A DNA stretch of 64,000 bases from Zea mays (lineage: Eukaryota; Streptophyta; Magnoliopsida; Poales; Poaceae), in contig NC_050097.1 of NCBI RefSeq assembly GCF_902167145.1, forward strand, positions 109,215,982-109,279,981, read 5' to 3'. Numbering within the stretch: position 1 is the first letter of the stretch; the number at the start of each line of letters is the position of its first letter. The notes under the pieces were generated by a model. That model had not been told where the DNA came from, searched no databases, and was given only the letters and a program-made list of their open reading frames with translations. A program made the translations under genes and the position numbers. Positions 1-11,042 of this stretch are shown here, one piece after another.

Positions 1-35
1 TGATGTCACTAAATGCAAAGAATGCGGTGTGTTGG
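1..35 (+). pseudogene. Element C gag fragment left of element A
   Basis: This short flank reads K-C-K-E-C-G-V, the first half of a CCHC zinc knuckle. I read it as gag of element C, whose further zinc knuckles continue right of element A from 11,097. Joining base 35 directly to 11,041 keeps the C reading frame, which supports A having inserted into the C gag. The stretch is too short to prove it alone. Confidence 0.5.
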
Positions 36-334
36 TGTTGGGGGCCTTCGTCTTCCGAAGGTCCTCAAAAACATGATTTAACAATGTTTCCCAAGTGTAA
101 TATATGTATAGGAATCTTCGAACTCAGGATGAAGTTGTACACAATGTGGAAAGCAGGGTCGGGACGAAGGTTGAACCAGTGTCGAAGCTGCGCGAAAGGG
201 AGCTTCGGCTCAGTAGCAGAAAAAGGAACCAACTTAAGGAGGAAAAGGTTATTTAGTCCTCAATAGATTGTTCTTAAGCCAATAGTGAACATGAAGGGCA
301 TAAATATAATTTCACACAGGCTGCGCCCTGTGCC

Positions 335-343
335 TATAAATAG
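335..343 (+). promoter_or_regulatory. TATA box of element A 5' LTR
   Basis: TATAAATAG lies 299 bp into the LTR; the identical motif is at 10666-10674 in the 3' LTR and, on the other strand, at 16038-16045 and 24911-24918 in element B. Its conserved place next to a hairpin marks the likely transcription start region. Confidence 0.75.
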
Positions 344-344
344 A

Positions 345-368
345 TGAACAGTACCCCCGTACTGTTCA
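345..368 (+). promoter_or_regulatory. TATA-proximal hairpin, 10-bp stem and CCCC loop
   Basis: TGAACAGTAC and GTACTGTTCA pair perfectly around a four-C loop. In the 3' LTR (10676-10699) the pair G351-C362 is A-T instead, with both sides changed, so the stem is kept. Element B has a 10-bp version at the same place. The dyad could act in RNA (leader structure) or as a DNA site. Confidence 0.7.
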
Positions 369-742
369 CGCTGACTTGTACTCGCTCGTGCGTCACACTT
401 GTACTTTTGCCTCCTGTCGAGCCGAAGGTACAAATGTAATTCAATATTGTTCTTATTCATCCATGATTATATAATAAGGGCATGTAAATAATGTTATATG
501 ATTATTCATGTTATTCTCTCATGTTTCATATGCTTCTCTTTTCATCAACGTAAACTGTGATGATGAAGGTATGTCCTTCATGACCTTCATCCGAAGATCG
601 TTATATCCTAAGGGAAATAATGCTTCGAAGGACGAAGGGCATTAACCATTAACTTCTTTCTGTGTTGCCTTGTTCTTAATTCATAGCATTTGAGAACAAG
701 TCCCCAACATTGCCTTGTACTCACTTCCACAAACTTCGGTAA

Positions 743-2156
743 AGCATCAACCTTCGTCATGCCACCGTCGAAGCTATTCATCAACAGGTCCAGAGGAAGG
801 AGAATATGCTTCGTCTCTCCGAATTACAGAGGAAGATTGATGAAGCTACTGAGAAAATGTGTCATCTCACTCAAGATGACTAGGACCGAAGAACTCCACA
901 GAGAGAGCTTCGTCAAGACAATTCCTACTCGTCAAGACAATTCCTACAATGATGATGATTGGTATGAAGATTTCCAGCATGGAAATTTTGCTTTTGATGA
1001 TGCTTCTCCTCTATCAACAGAACTGCAGGCTACAACATGGCCCCCATCATACAAGCCACCTCAGCTCCCCATGTATGATGGGCACTCAGATCCGAAGCAG
1101 TTTCTAATGAGCTATGAAGCAACTATATCTTCGTACGGGGGCAACACTGCAGTCATGGCAAAGTCCTTCGTCATGGCAGTCCGAAGCGTGGCCCAGACAT
1201 GGTACTCTTCTCTTCGGCCAGGGACGATCACGTCATGGCAAAAGCTAAAGGACATGCTGGTCACCAGTTTTGAAGGCTTTCAGATGAAGCCAGTCATAGC
1301 TCAGGCCTTGTTCCAGTGCACACAAGACCATGAGGAATACCTTCAGGCGTATGTCCGAAGGTTATTGCAACTCAGAGCATAAGCACCCATAGTGCCCAAT
1401 GAGAGCGTCATTGAGGCAATGATCAAGGATTTTCGGCCAGGGCCTATGGCCCAATACTTCGCCAAGAAACCCCCCCAGACTCTGGAGAAGCTGCTTCAGA
1501 AAATGGATGAGTACATCCGGGCGGACAACAACTTCCGCCAAAGAAGGGAAGAAGCTTACAGATTCTCTGAGATGACTAGGGGCTTCGAAGGAAGAATCCA
1601 CCCTAGGCATGTCAGATCAATCCACAACTCCAGTCAGAATGATGACAAAGGAAGCTAGCTTCAGAGGCCACAGCACACCTCACAGTCTTCGGGACAGCAG
1701 CAAAGCTCCTTCAGGCCACCAGCTCCAATGGGCAGAGGCGGCAGGGACTTCGGAGGAAGATATGGGGATCAACCCAGGAAAATTTATTGTTTATTCTGTG
1801 GTGAGGACAAGGGCCACACTACAAGAATGTGCCAAATCACTATTCTGAAGCAAAAGGAAATTGCTGAAGCAGAAGCTCGACAGAATCAGCCGAAGCAGGT
1901 CTTACACACTGCTTCGTGCCACTCTCCTTACATACCAGAATACGTGGGCAATCAACCTGCAGCCTCTGTTGCTTCGACAAGCCATTCACAAGCTTCTTGG
2001 CCTCAGCTTCCACCGCCACCACCACTGCAACCTACTTATTCCCGAAGCCAGCAGCCAGAAGGGCGCCAACACTCCCAACAACAACGTGACTTCAGGGAGG
2101 AGTCCGAAGCTGGTACAGTCAATAGTACTGTACCAGAATCAAAGCACATATACTAA
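743..2156 (+). pseudogene. gag: Element A gag, frameshifted and with premature stops
   Basis: Gag forms the virus-like particle and binds element RNA. The conserved core runs in one frame from about 945: a capsid-type stretch with W-Y-S-S-L-R-P-G near 1200, then a zinc knuckle C-x2-C-x5-H-x4-C near 1788-1832 (C-L-F-C ... H-T-T-R-M-C), one residue longer than the usual C-x2-C-x4-H-x4-C, and a Pro/Gln-rich tail ending at 2156. TAA at 1380-1382 and TAG at 1656-1658 break the frame; both look like Gln codons changed by C to T. The N-terminal coiled-coil-like part (about 743-945) is in another frame, because of a 19-bp tandem duplication at 911-948, and has its own stop near 882. The true start is lost. 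Confidence 0.8.
911..948 (+). repeat. 19-bp tandem duplication that shifts the gag frame
   Basis: CGTCAAGACAATTCCTAC occurs at 911 and again at 930, period 19. As 19 is not a multiple of three, the reading frame changes exactly here: gag-like sequence upstream is in one frame and the gag core downstream in another. Confidence 0.75.
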
Positions 2157-3115
2157 GCAATATCCTGATTCTTGAATACTTTTATATTTTACATTATTTT
2201 TGTTTTTTGAATAAGGAACAAGCCGTGAAAACTTAGTTTTAATTTCTTGTAATGCTTTTGCTTCTATCAGAATGAAATATATCTTCGTCATAGATTTACG
2301 AAGCTCAAAAGTCGTTCCTAAGGGAATGCAGAGCCACAACTGACGAAACTACAAAAAGTCGTTCCTAAGGAGCGCAGTGTATGTTTTCTGCTCAGAAGTT
2401 GTTTCAAAGGGAATGCAGAGCCAAATACCACCGAAATAGAAGGCGAAGAAGTTCAAAAGTCATTCCTAAGAGGATGCAGAACTTATACCGCCGAAATAGA
2501 AGGCGAAGAAGTTCAAAAGTTGTTCCTAAGGGGATGCAGAACTTATACCGAAAAATAAGCGGTAAAGCCGAAAAATAAACGGCAAAGAGACTCCAAAGTC
2601 ATTCCCAAGGGGATGCAGAGTTTTGTGTGTGGGCGTGTGGCTATGTGTCTTCGGCATTCCAATCATTTTGCATCATGTCATCATGTCATAACATCACATC
2701 ATACATCATATTGCATCAACAACATGAGAATTGAATACGAAGCTGATCTTCGGCAAATGCTTCGTCAAAACAAAAAGGTACTAAGGCACGAAGTAAGTTT
2801 CGGGAAATACAGTTTTATCAGCCTTGTCACAAGAAGGGATCTCTCTTTACAAAGCATGGATATCTTTATTTACGAAGTATGGACCTTTTTCTTTACGAAG
2901 CATGAAAAGAAGGGAAGGTGTTTTTTCGCCGAAGGCTCAAAAACGGTATGTGTGCAAATTTCATGCATCGCAAAGAAATAAATTGCAATAATTTACATAT
3001 TCAATTCAATATTTACACACTCCAAATATTACATAGTTTTGTCACAGTAGAAACCTAATCTTTCTTCATCTGTTATGTACATCAAGCTTCTCAAAAATGT
3101 TTATTACAATAAAAT
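2157..3115. repeat. Spacer between gag and the antisense gene of element A, with 60-bp repeats
   Basis: No coding sequence is visible. From 2431 to about 2550 a 60-bp unit (GAAATAGAAGGCGAAGAAG...) is repeated twice with further decayed copies on both sides (2310-2420, 2590-2620). Read on the - strand the unit carries TCTGCAT-CCC/TCT-TTAGGAA-GACTTT, the same motif as the 80-bp repeats of element B at 20081-20371. Both arrays lie where the sense genes and the antisense gene converge. About 2680-2730 is rich in CATCA. Confidence 0.75.
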
Positions 3116-6100
3116 CTATTCCTCTTTAAGAACTTTCTCTGCAACTTCGTGCAACAATTTGTTAACGACTTCGTCGACAATGGATTCAACCATGTTTATA
3201 ATGTCCAGCGCTTCCTTCATTTCTGGATCGGCTAGGGGATCGTATGGTTCCGGTGGAGGAGATAATTCAGCTGAAGTAGGAAAAATTAGTTACTCTGAAG
3301 CCACGAAAACAAATGTCGAAGCTGAAAACCAAAAAATAATACCTATACGCTTTTCGCTCTCTGCAACTTCTTCAGCTTGTCTTGCTTCTACTCGGGCGTC
3401 ATGGGTGTCTTTTTTCACTTTTCTTTATAATTTCATGGGCCATCTCTCGGCCACCATTCACCCAGACATCATTATAGAATTTTCCGCCCATCAAGGTTGC
3501 TTCAGCTGAGGGATCCTTCGTATCATCTATTTTCCGGCCATGGTTTTAATATGGTCGCATCCCGCCTTCTCCAAGATGGTTGAAATTCCCCGTGCACCGG
3601 AAAACGCGCAAACATCCCTGCGATCACTTAAAATTTCTTCGAAGGTCTCGGCCTCTCCACTTATCTATTCAATAGTGCCTTCGGGGTCGTCTTGTATGAA
3701 GTTTTCTTCGGCAGAATAGGCACCCACTTTGGTGAAACTAGCTTTTATTTTCTTCACACAATCCAAGGATTTTTCAAAGCACCTTTCCTTAGATGTGCGA
3801 AGTTCTTCAACATTTTTCTCTAGATGATTTTTCCAATATTCGCTGATTTCTTGATTAGATTGAGTGAATGCGCATTTTTCCTTAGCTTCGGCCAGTTGCC
3901 TCCGAAGATCTTCAATTTCCGTTTTCTGGGCTTTGGCTTGAGCTTTATAGTTAGATTCGTCTTCCTTTACTTTATTTACCAATGAAATTAAGATTTTGTC
4001 ATTTTCCAGACCTTCGTTTCTCAATTCAATAACTTCTGAATGAAGGTTATTCAGAGCCATTGTATAGCTTTCGTCTTCAATATTCTTTTGTGCCCTCAGG
4101 GCATTACTAAGGATCAAGCCCTGTAAGAAGAAGAAAGAACTAAGTATGACAATGAAATATGTTAGTTTTCTAACTTAAAAGTAAACTTTTATACCTTTAT
4201 GCTATTGTATGTGTAACATCCTGATTTTGGGGGTATAAAATTTCTTTCTAATTATCACCCAAAATCATGTGTTACTCTTCCTTTTTCTCACTATAGGCTT
4301 TCTCTCTCTAGAGCCTCTCTCCCTTTTTCATTTTTGATTAGAAATAGCTTAAACTAGTAGAGATTAATTATTTATTTTTGCCAAAACCTTATGAGTCATG
4401 ACATGTTGCATCATGCTGAGTTTAAATATTCTTTGAAGTGTTGCACAAGTTTGAATTTATTTGAATATGAAACCTAGTTTGAGTTTGAATTGAAAACCCT
4501 AGAGAAAAGAAATAGAAAAGGAATTAGTAAATCCAGAGAAAAAGAAAAGGAGAAAGCAGCCCATCCGGCCCAGCTAAGGCCCGCTAGGCCGCGCGCCTGC
4601 CGTTCCTGACAAGCGGACCCCGCCTGTCAGCGGCAGTTCTCCCGCGCGCGCTCCCTCTCTCGCTCTTTGCCCGGTGGGACCAACCTGTCGGCGCTAGTTT
4701 ACATCACCCGCTCTCTCTCTCTCTCTCTCGCGGGCCCGGTTCGCCAGTCGTCTAGCCGTTGCCCCGTGCGTCCTCTTTTCTCTCTCTGCGTCGTGGGCCA
4801 GTCTTGTTAGTTCCGCCTTCCCCGCGAGTCGCTGTGGACCGGCGCATGCGCACTCGCGCACGTCGCCGGGTTTCACGGCCACGATGCCGCCCACGCACCC
4901 AGCTCCCTTCTTATATCCCCACCAGCGCCCTGCGCACAACCCTTGCCTCATTTCGCACACCTTCGCCCTCTCTCGCGCTCTGCCCTCGCCGCCAGCCGCC
5001 GTCGGAGACCCGCGCTCGTGTTCCCGACCATCCAGCTCGCTGGAGACCGCTCCAAGCCTCCCCGAGCTCCGCCCTGAGGTGAGACACCCGTCCCCGTGCC
5101 CAATTTCTCTTACTGCGCCCTGTGTTCGTCCAATTTCGCCTTCACCGGTGTTTGACCGCGGCGGTCCACCGTGCTCGCGTGGTGGCCGACCAATTTAGCC
5201 CGGTCTAGTTCACCAGAGTAGTTTCCTGTGTCACCCCTGCATCTGCTAAAGCCAGCCCAGGCCTTAGCGCGCCTTAAGTCCCCTCCCCGTGGCCGAAATC
5301 GCTCACCGGAGTTTCTCCGGCTCGCTCGAGACCTTCTCACTGCCGTTCTTCCCTCTCTGCCCGTGGATTCATGGCCCTGTCCCCGCCATCGAGTTCGCCG
5401 TGGTACCCTCTTCCCCTCTGCCTAACTTCGGTGACCCTGGAGCCAACCTAGCTCGCGCCTGCCTCAACTCCGGCGACCTCACCGCCGCGGAGAGGAGCGG
5501 CGCCGCCCGCAGCCATCTGTTTCCCCGGTCTGATCCCCTCCGTCCGATTCAGATCGAACGGCTCGGACCGTGGGTACCACTTCGCACACGCGCGTCTGAC
5601 GCCCTGTCCCGCCTGTCAGCGTCACCCGCAACCTTTCCCCCGTCCGATCTTGATCGAACAGTTCGGACCACCTCGGACCCCCTCGGACCCCTCTCCGTCC
5701 GATCTTGATCGAACGACTCGGACCCCCTCGGACCCCTGTAGCCGTCTGTTTCCCCTCTAGCGCTGGACATGCTCGGTCAGTGCGCTCTTCCCCTCGGTCG
5801 CTGACACTCCCTGGCCCGCCTGTCAGCGCTCGCCCGCTCGCGCGCGCGCCCTCGGCCGCAGATCTAATCTCGACCGTCGGTTTCTGATCTATCAGTTAGA
5901 TTCACTCGATACCCCTTCGTGTGGTAGTTTTCTTAAAGAGACCCTCGGTTTACTGGAAATCAATCCGTCGTCCCTGGTTTTCGTGCGCAGACCCCTGTAA
6001 CCTTTCAGATTTAGCCCTGGACTTTTAAATATTCACAGAATTAGCCCTAATTTCATATTTTGAATCCCCAAACTTGTTTATTTCATAACTTTTGCATATG

Positions 6101-9100
6101 AACTCCAAATTTAGTGATTCAAATTGCAAAATGCTCATAGGATTATTCTTTGTTTAAATAAATTGGTTTCACTTACTGTCTGCACCCTCTAATTTTTAGG
6201 GTTGAATATGAACTAAGGTAGATGTATGTTTTATTTATTTAATAAAATAAATAAAAGGAGAACCTTAGAGATTTTAACTTATTTGAGCTTGTGAGATTAA
6301 TAATATGTATTACATAAGTTCATCTCTGTTCTAAGTTTTAGGTCACCATAAAATAAATTGATCTATGATTGTGTACTTGTAAATAACACTTAGGGAAATA
6401 GTAATATATTTTCAAACAAAGTTAATGTAGGTTATAGTTTATGATATACTTTGAATCCATTATCCCTTATGTAGTATTGTGTCTTTTTAAAAGATGTGTT
6501 CCAATGTTTGTACATGTTTGGTGTGATGTTCATTTGTACTTTCCAAATGTATTGAATGCATGCTCGCTTTATTTAGACAACGAGCAGTCCGAGATTCCTG
6601 AGTGTGTTGTTGGAGACCTCCCTGAGCAACAACCTGGTGAAGGCAAGTGTCCTCTGACCCATTATGTCCTACATACTTTATGATTCACTGTCCCGCATTA
6701 CTTTATGAAACCTAAGGATTGACTAGTCTGTATTCACTTATCCTTGTTTACCTTTTGGGGTTATCATGGTTAGCATGTTGCTATTGCTTTAACTTAATCA
6801 ATGAACATGATGTTAACATTTATGATACGATGTTGTTATCCTGACTATGTGGATGACCTTGTGATACCTTAGGGGACTCAGGCCTTTTTCCTGAGTACCT
6901 CTCCGTAAGGACCTGTTCGTGGAGTGACCACCCGGGATAACAGTGCAACCATGAGGGTGGAATGGGACGCCCTTAGCTAATTAATTAGATGAACGTGGGG
7001 GTGTAGTTGGCTTTGTCGGAGGGCCGTCAATGGGGGCCGGGGTGTAGTGCTCGCTCTGCCAAGGTTGGGGTGCAGAGGTTCTTTCGATTTGGTTTTGTTA
7101 GTCACCCACCTTGGGGAGGTGTACTGCGTTTGTACGACTGGCGAAACCTAACGAGCAGCTATGCACCAGGGGATTCTCTGTAAAGGCTACGTAGTGAAAC
7201 CTTGCCGACTCACCTTGGTAGTGTTTGAGGGTTTGATCGACCCGAGGCATACAGGGATCACGACTTGTGGGTAAAGTGTACAACCTCTGCAGAGTGTTAA
7301 AAACTGGTATATCAGCCGAGCTCATGGTTAAGAGTAGCCGTGGGATCCTCTTTGATTAGAAGAACTTTGGATACTTTTATGTTGATGATTAACATTGATG
7401 TTATAAAATATGATCTCTGGTATTTCCTCTTTTGAGGAGGTACTTCTGGGTAATAAGTGGGTTTATTACTAAAACTTGGCTCTACTAATAATAATAAATA
7501 CTTGACCAACTAAAGCAACTGCTTGACCTTAACTCCATATACAGCTAGTCCACTTTAGCCAAACGGGATATTTGCCGAGTACGTTGATGTGTACTCACCC
7601 TTGCTTTACAAACCACCCCCACCCCAGGTTGTCCCCAGTGTACTCAGTGCTCAGGAGGTGATGCTGGCAACATGGATGACTTCGAGGAGTTCCAGGAATA
7701 TGACGAGTTCTAGTTCTTTCTTAGTGGCAAACCCCCAGTCAACTGCTTGTGTAGGCTTAGCTTCTACGTTTCGTATTTCCGCACTTTGATAATTATGTTG
7801 AATAGTGGTTATGTATTAGACTCTGTGGATGTCTTGGACATCTTGATGTAATAAAGTACCTTTCTGCTATTTATTTCGAGCATTGTGTGATGATGTCCAA
7901 TTATGTAACCGCTGTGTACGTGAGTTTCTGATCCTGGCACGTACATGGTTCGCATTCGGTTTGCCTTCCAAAACCGGGTGTGACATTATGCTAGGCTGTC
8001 AGCAAGTTCATCCTTCAATAAAATTGAAAGGTTGTCTTCCAACTTCGGGAATCTGATGCTTTTACCTATCTCCCGGCAAACGGATATTTCTTTGTTATCT
8101 GGGAGACAATACAGAAAATCTTCTTCGTCACTACCATTGAACACTAACGCCCCCTTCGGATATTTCAATTTTTGGGCGTAGTGTCGTGCTTCTAGTATTT
8201 CTTCTTGGGATAGCTCTTTTCCCGAAGCATGACGAATAATGTAGTCAATGCTTTTGTTCGAACCTTCGGGAGCAGGAGCTTCGATCTTTTCAGGTGCAAT
8301 CTGATCTGTCGTTTTTCCTTAGGATCAGCAGGCTCCATCTCGGTGGGCACTGAAGGCCCAGCTTCGGCTTCAGTTTGAGCTTGCGCAGCTTCAGTTTTTG
8401 CTTGCCTAGTTTTGGCTTCAGCCTGCGTTTTTGTAGTTTCAGCAACTTTCTTTGTAGCAGCAGGGCTTAAAACCTTCATAGTTTCCAGCACAGCATCCAG
8501 CACGTTGGCCATTCTCCTCCTCTTGGGAGTTGCAGCAGAAGCCTTTTGTACCTTCGGCAGTGTTGCCTCTGTCGGAAGGCTCATAATTTTTGGCACTTGC
8601 ATTATTCTTTCAGCCTTTGACTCTTCAACCATATCAACCTTATCTTTGACTGGCTCGGCTATGGGTACCTTCGGCATTACGGTCGCCTCTTCAGTGCTCT
8701 GTGCAATCGGAGTAGATTCTGTTGCTTCGGCTGCTGAGGAAGACCCCGCGCCGAATTCAGGCACTATGGCCGGTTCAATATAACGTGGCCGGTGGGTCAG
8801 AACCTTCACCTTTTTGCTCTTCGACGCAAGCTCAGCTCGGATGACCGAAGCAACAATCTTCCTCTTTTCCTGTTGCCCTCGCAGCGGCTAGCGATAATCG
8901 GGGTATATGAAGCCGATCGCATCAAAAACCATGTTTAGTATTTTCTTCCCCCGACCTCCGAAGGCTGCGGACAGAGCATTATCTTCGGCCTTGGAGTAAG
9001 CTCCAAGCAGCTCATCGCTGGTAGCTTCAATACACTTCAGCCAATCGTCGTTTGGCTCATCAAACTTCTCCCTAAATCTGAAGGTATATTTAAGTCGGAC

Positions 9101-10068
9101 CTGACCACAATCACTAGATTAAGTGGTGGTCTCCTTCGGCATTTCCCAACTTTCCACAAGCGTCTATACCCTAAAGGCTATATGTTCTTGAATCAAATCT
9201 CTTGTGCCAATGAAGGAGCAAACAGTGCTGAAAGCCCTCTGACCCGCTTCGACAGCGTCATCAATTTCCACCTTCGGCCTTCGGAGGCCGAAACGGGACC
9301 AGATGGGGCGCTGGATGATTTCTTTAATGTCTTTCCTTGCCTTTAAATCATTCTTCACATAAAACCACTCTTCCATCCAGGCCCCAGACCATCTCTTCCG
9401 AAATGTTGGCACCGGGTGGCTTGCATTAGGGCGAGCAATAAATCCATAACAACCAAAGTTGTTGTGGTACTGTTCTTTGCCACTAGCCTTCGTCTCATAT
9501 AAGATTTCGTGCATACTGCAGAAGCACTTCGCGCTTGGCTCTAGCCCCTGACTCCTTACAACCCAGACAAAAATCCCCATCCTCATTATAGCTTCGGGGG
9601 TGATCTGATGAAGGAAGATCTGGTAAATCTTCGGCACCTCAACTACAAACTTGCTCAAAGAAAACCGAAGTCTAGCCTTAAAAAATCTTCGGTAGATAAC
9701 AACTTTGTCTTCCTCAGGAGCAGGGACGTTGTTGTCTTCGCCAGCCCTCACGATAGACATGTCCCGAAAGTACCTTCCTCTCATGTTCTCAAGATCACTC
9801 TGTTTAATGGTCGATTTTCCGAAGACAGCATGGCTTGGTCGCCAAGGCCGATCTTCAGAATCTTCATCCCACTTTCCACATCATAGCTATCACTGTCACC
9901 AGTATCTTCAGGTAAACCTTCCAGTATCTCTTTAGCAATCTTCTCTGTGTTTGTTTTTACCATGGACTCAATAAATCCAGCGATATAAGGATCTGCAACC
10001 TTCTTCTCCTCAAACAGCTTTGTCTCTTTAGTCAGTTTCACCTTCTTAGTCATTTTATCCCCAGACAT
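3116..10068 (-). pseudogene. Element A antisense gene (Transposase_28-like), decayed, three exons
   Basis: This is the counterpart of the intact gene at 16698-19598 in B. Exon 1 runs from ATG at 10068 leftwards with frameshifts near 9781 and 9160 and stops. It holds the conserved block (E-E-D-K-V-V-I-Y-R-R-F-F ... H-N-N-F-G-C-Y) at 9164-9784, a low-complexity Ala/Glu/Lys-rich middle (8192-8809) and F-P-K-L-E near 8040. The solo LTR S interrupts exon 1 just before its donor (AAG|GTATAA, intron from 4194). Intron 1 is 73 bp (4194 to 4122) and exon 2 (4121 to about 3350) encodes a coiled coil ending in broken frames. A last exon (about 3270 to 3116) encodes a helix ending K-E-E-stop. The role of this protein is not known. 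I infer the splice sites from GT/AG consensus and the match to B. Confidence 0.75.
4212..7985 (+). mobile_element. S: solo LTR of a long-LTR gypsy family, same family as element E
   Basis: The 3,774-bp unit starts TGTAACATCC and ends CCGGGTGTGACA, matching in reverse the termini of element E LTRs. No PBS, PPT or internal region follows, so it is a solo LTR left by LTR-LTR recombination. Flanks GTATG (4207-4211) and TTATG (7986-7990) look like a target duplication with one change. Inside are a (CT)n run (about 4711-4730), a GC-rich stretch (4560-5880) with a weak TATA-like TTATAT at 4911, a short acidic exon-like segment with an AG|GCAAGT donor (6577-6648), and conserved blocks at 6921-6974 and 7285-7294. 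Confidence 0.85.
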
Positions 10069-10203
10069 GGTGAAAACACGTCTATTAAACCGAAGCTCAA
10101 AAAACTTGAAAATCTAGCAAGCGCTAGTGAGCAAGAGCTAAAAGTTTGAGAAAATAATGCAAATGGCAGAAACAACGTATCAAATGCTGCCAGTGTGAGT
10201 TCA

Positions 10204-10211
10204 TATTTATA
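10204..10211 (-). promoter_or_regulatory. TATA box of the element A antisense gene
   Basis: On the - strand this reads TATAAATA about 140 bp before the ATG at 10068. Element B has TATATAAA at 16523-16530, about 170 bp before its antisense ATG. A matching position in both copies suggests the antisense gene has its own promoter inside the element. Confidence 0.55.
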
Positions 10212-10352
10212 CACCTAGCACACTGCAACTTGGAGGGCCCCGTCTGTCATTGATTGTTGCTATTCTAGCAAATGGAATGTGTTTTTTCGGACCTTCGGCT
10301 TAAGGCCTTCGTTCATGTCGCAGTCTGAATTCGTTGTTATAACAAATTAATA

Positions 10353-10366
10353 CTGCAAGGGGCTAC
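10353..10366 (+). other. Polypurine tract of element A
   Basis: CTGCAAGGGGCTAC directly precedes the 3' LTR. Element B has GCGAAAGGGGCTAC in the same place on its strand (reverse complement of 16265-16278). It primes plus-strand DNA synthesis. Confidence 0.7.
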
Positions 10367-11040
10367 TGTTGGGGGCCTTTGTCTTCCGAAGGCCCTCAAA
10401 AACATGATTTAACAATGTTTCCCAAGTGTAATATATGTACAGGAATCTTCAAACTCCGGATGAAGCTGTACACAATGTGGAAAGCAGGGTCGGGACGAAG
10501 GTTGAACTAGTGCCAAAGCTGCGCGAAAGGGAGCTTCGGCTCAGTAGCAGAAAAAGGAACCGACTTAATGAGGAAAAGGCTATTTAGTCCTCAATAGATT
10601 GTTCTTAAGCCAATAGTAAACTTGAAGGGCATAAATGTAATTTCACACAGGCTGCGCCCTGTGCCTATAAATAGATGAACAATACCCCCGTATTGTTCAC
10701 GCTGACTTGTATTCGCTCGTGCGTCACACTTGTACTTTTGCCTCCTATTGAGCCGAAGGTACAAATGTAATTCAATATTGTTCTTATTCATCCATGATTA
10801 TATAATAAGGGCATGTAAATAATGTTATATGATTATTCATGTTATTCTCTCATGTTTCATATGCTTCTCCTTTCATCAACGTAAACTATGATGATGAAGG
10901 TATGTCCTTCATGACCTTCGTCCGAAGATCGTTATATCCTAAGGGAAATAATGCTTCGAAGGACAAAGGGCATTAACCATTAACTTCTTTCTGTGTTGCC
11001 TTGTTCTTAATTCATACCATTTAAGAACAAGTCCCCAACA
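10367..11040 (+). repeat. 3' LTR of element A
   Basis: The 674-bp partner of 36-709 keeps both termini (TGTTGGGGG ... CCCCAACA), the TATA box (10666-10674) and the hairpin (10676-10699, stem TGAACAATAC/GTATTGTTCA). It is followed by TTGGCGCCCA, which equals the primer binding site of this family and is odd at a 3' LTR. Confidence 0.93.
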
Positions 11041-11042
11041 TT

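Larger units (their letters stand above)
36..709 (+). repeat. 5' LTR of element A
   Basis: The 674-bp terminal repeat is matched base for base along its length by 10367-11040. It starts TGTTGGGGG and ends CCCCAACA. It has a TATA box at 335-343 followed at once by a perfect hairpin (345-368). The sequence after it (TTGCCTTGT...) lacks the TTGGCGCCCA primer site seen in B, so the PBS of A is damaged. Confidence 0.93.
36..11040 (+). mobile_element. Element A: Grande-like Ty3/gypsy LTR retrotransposon, gag present, pol absent
   Basis: Two 674-bp LTRs (36-709, 10367-11040) start TGTTGGGGG and end CCCCAACA, in direct orientation. Between them lie a broken gag (743-2156), a spacer with 60-bp repeats, and a decayed gene on the opposite strand (10068 to 3116). 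No protease, RT, RNase H or integrase is visible. A solo LTR (S) sits inside. The many CTTCGG/CCGAAG motifs, the antisense gene and LTR size match the maize Grande type (Tat lineage). I count about 26 LTR mismatches by eye, roughly 4%, so it is clearly older than B. There is no clean 5-bp target duplication; only TTGG (32-35 and 11041-11044) is shared. Confidence 0.88.

Noticed and set aside
4694..5887. Several overlapping Pro/Arg/Ser-rich frames in solo LTR S
   Set aside because: GC-rich LTR promoter region, no domains, both strands open equally.
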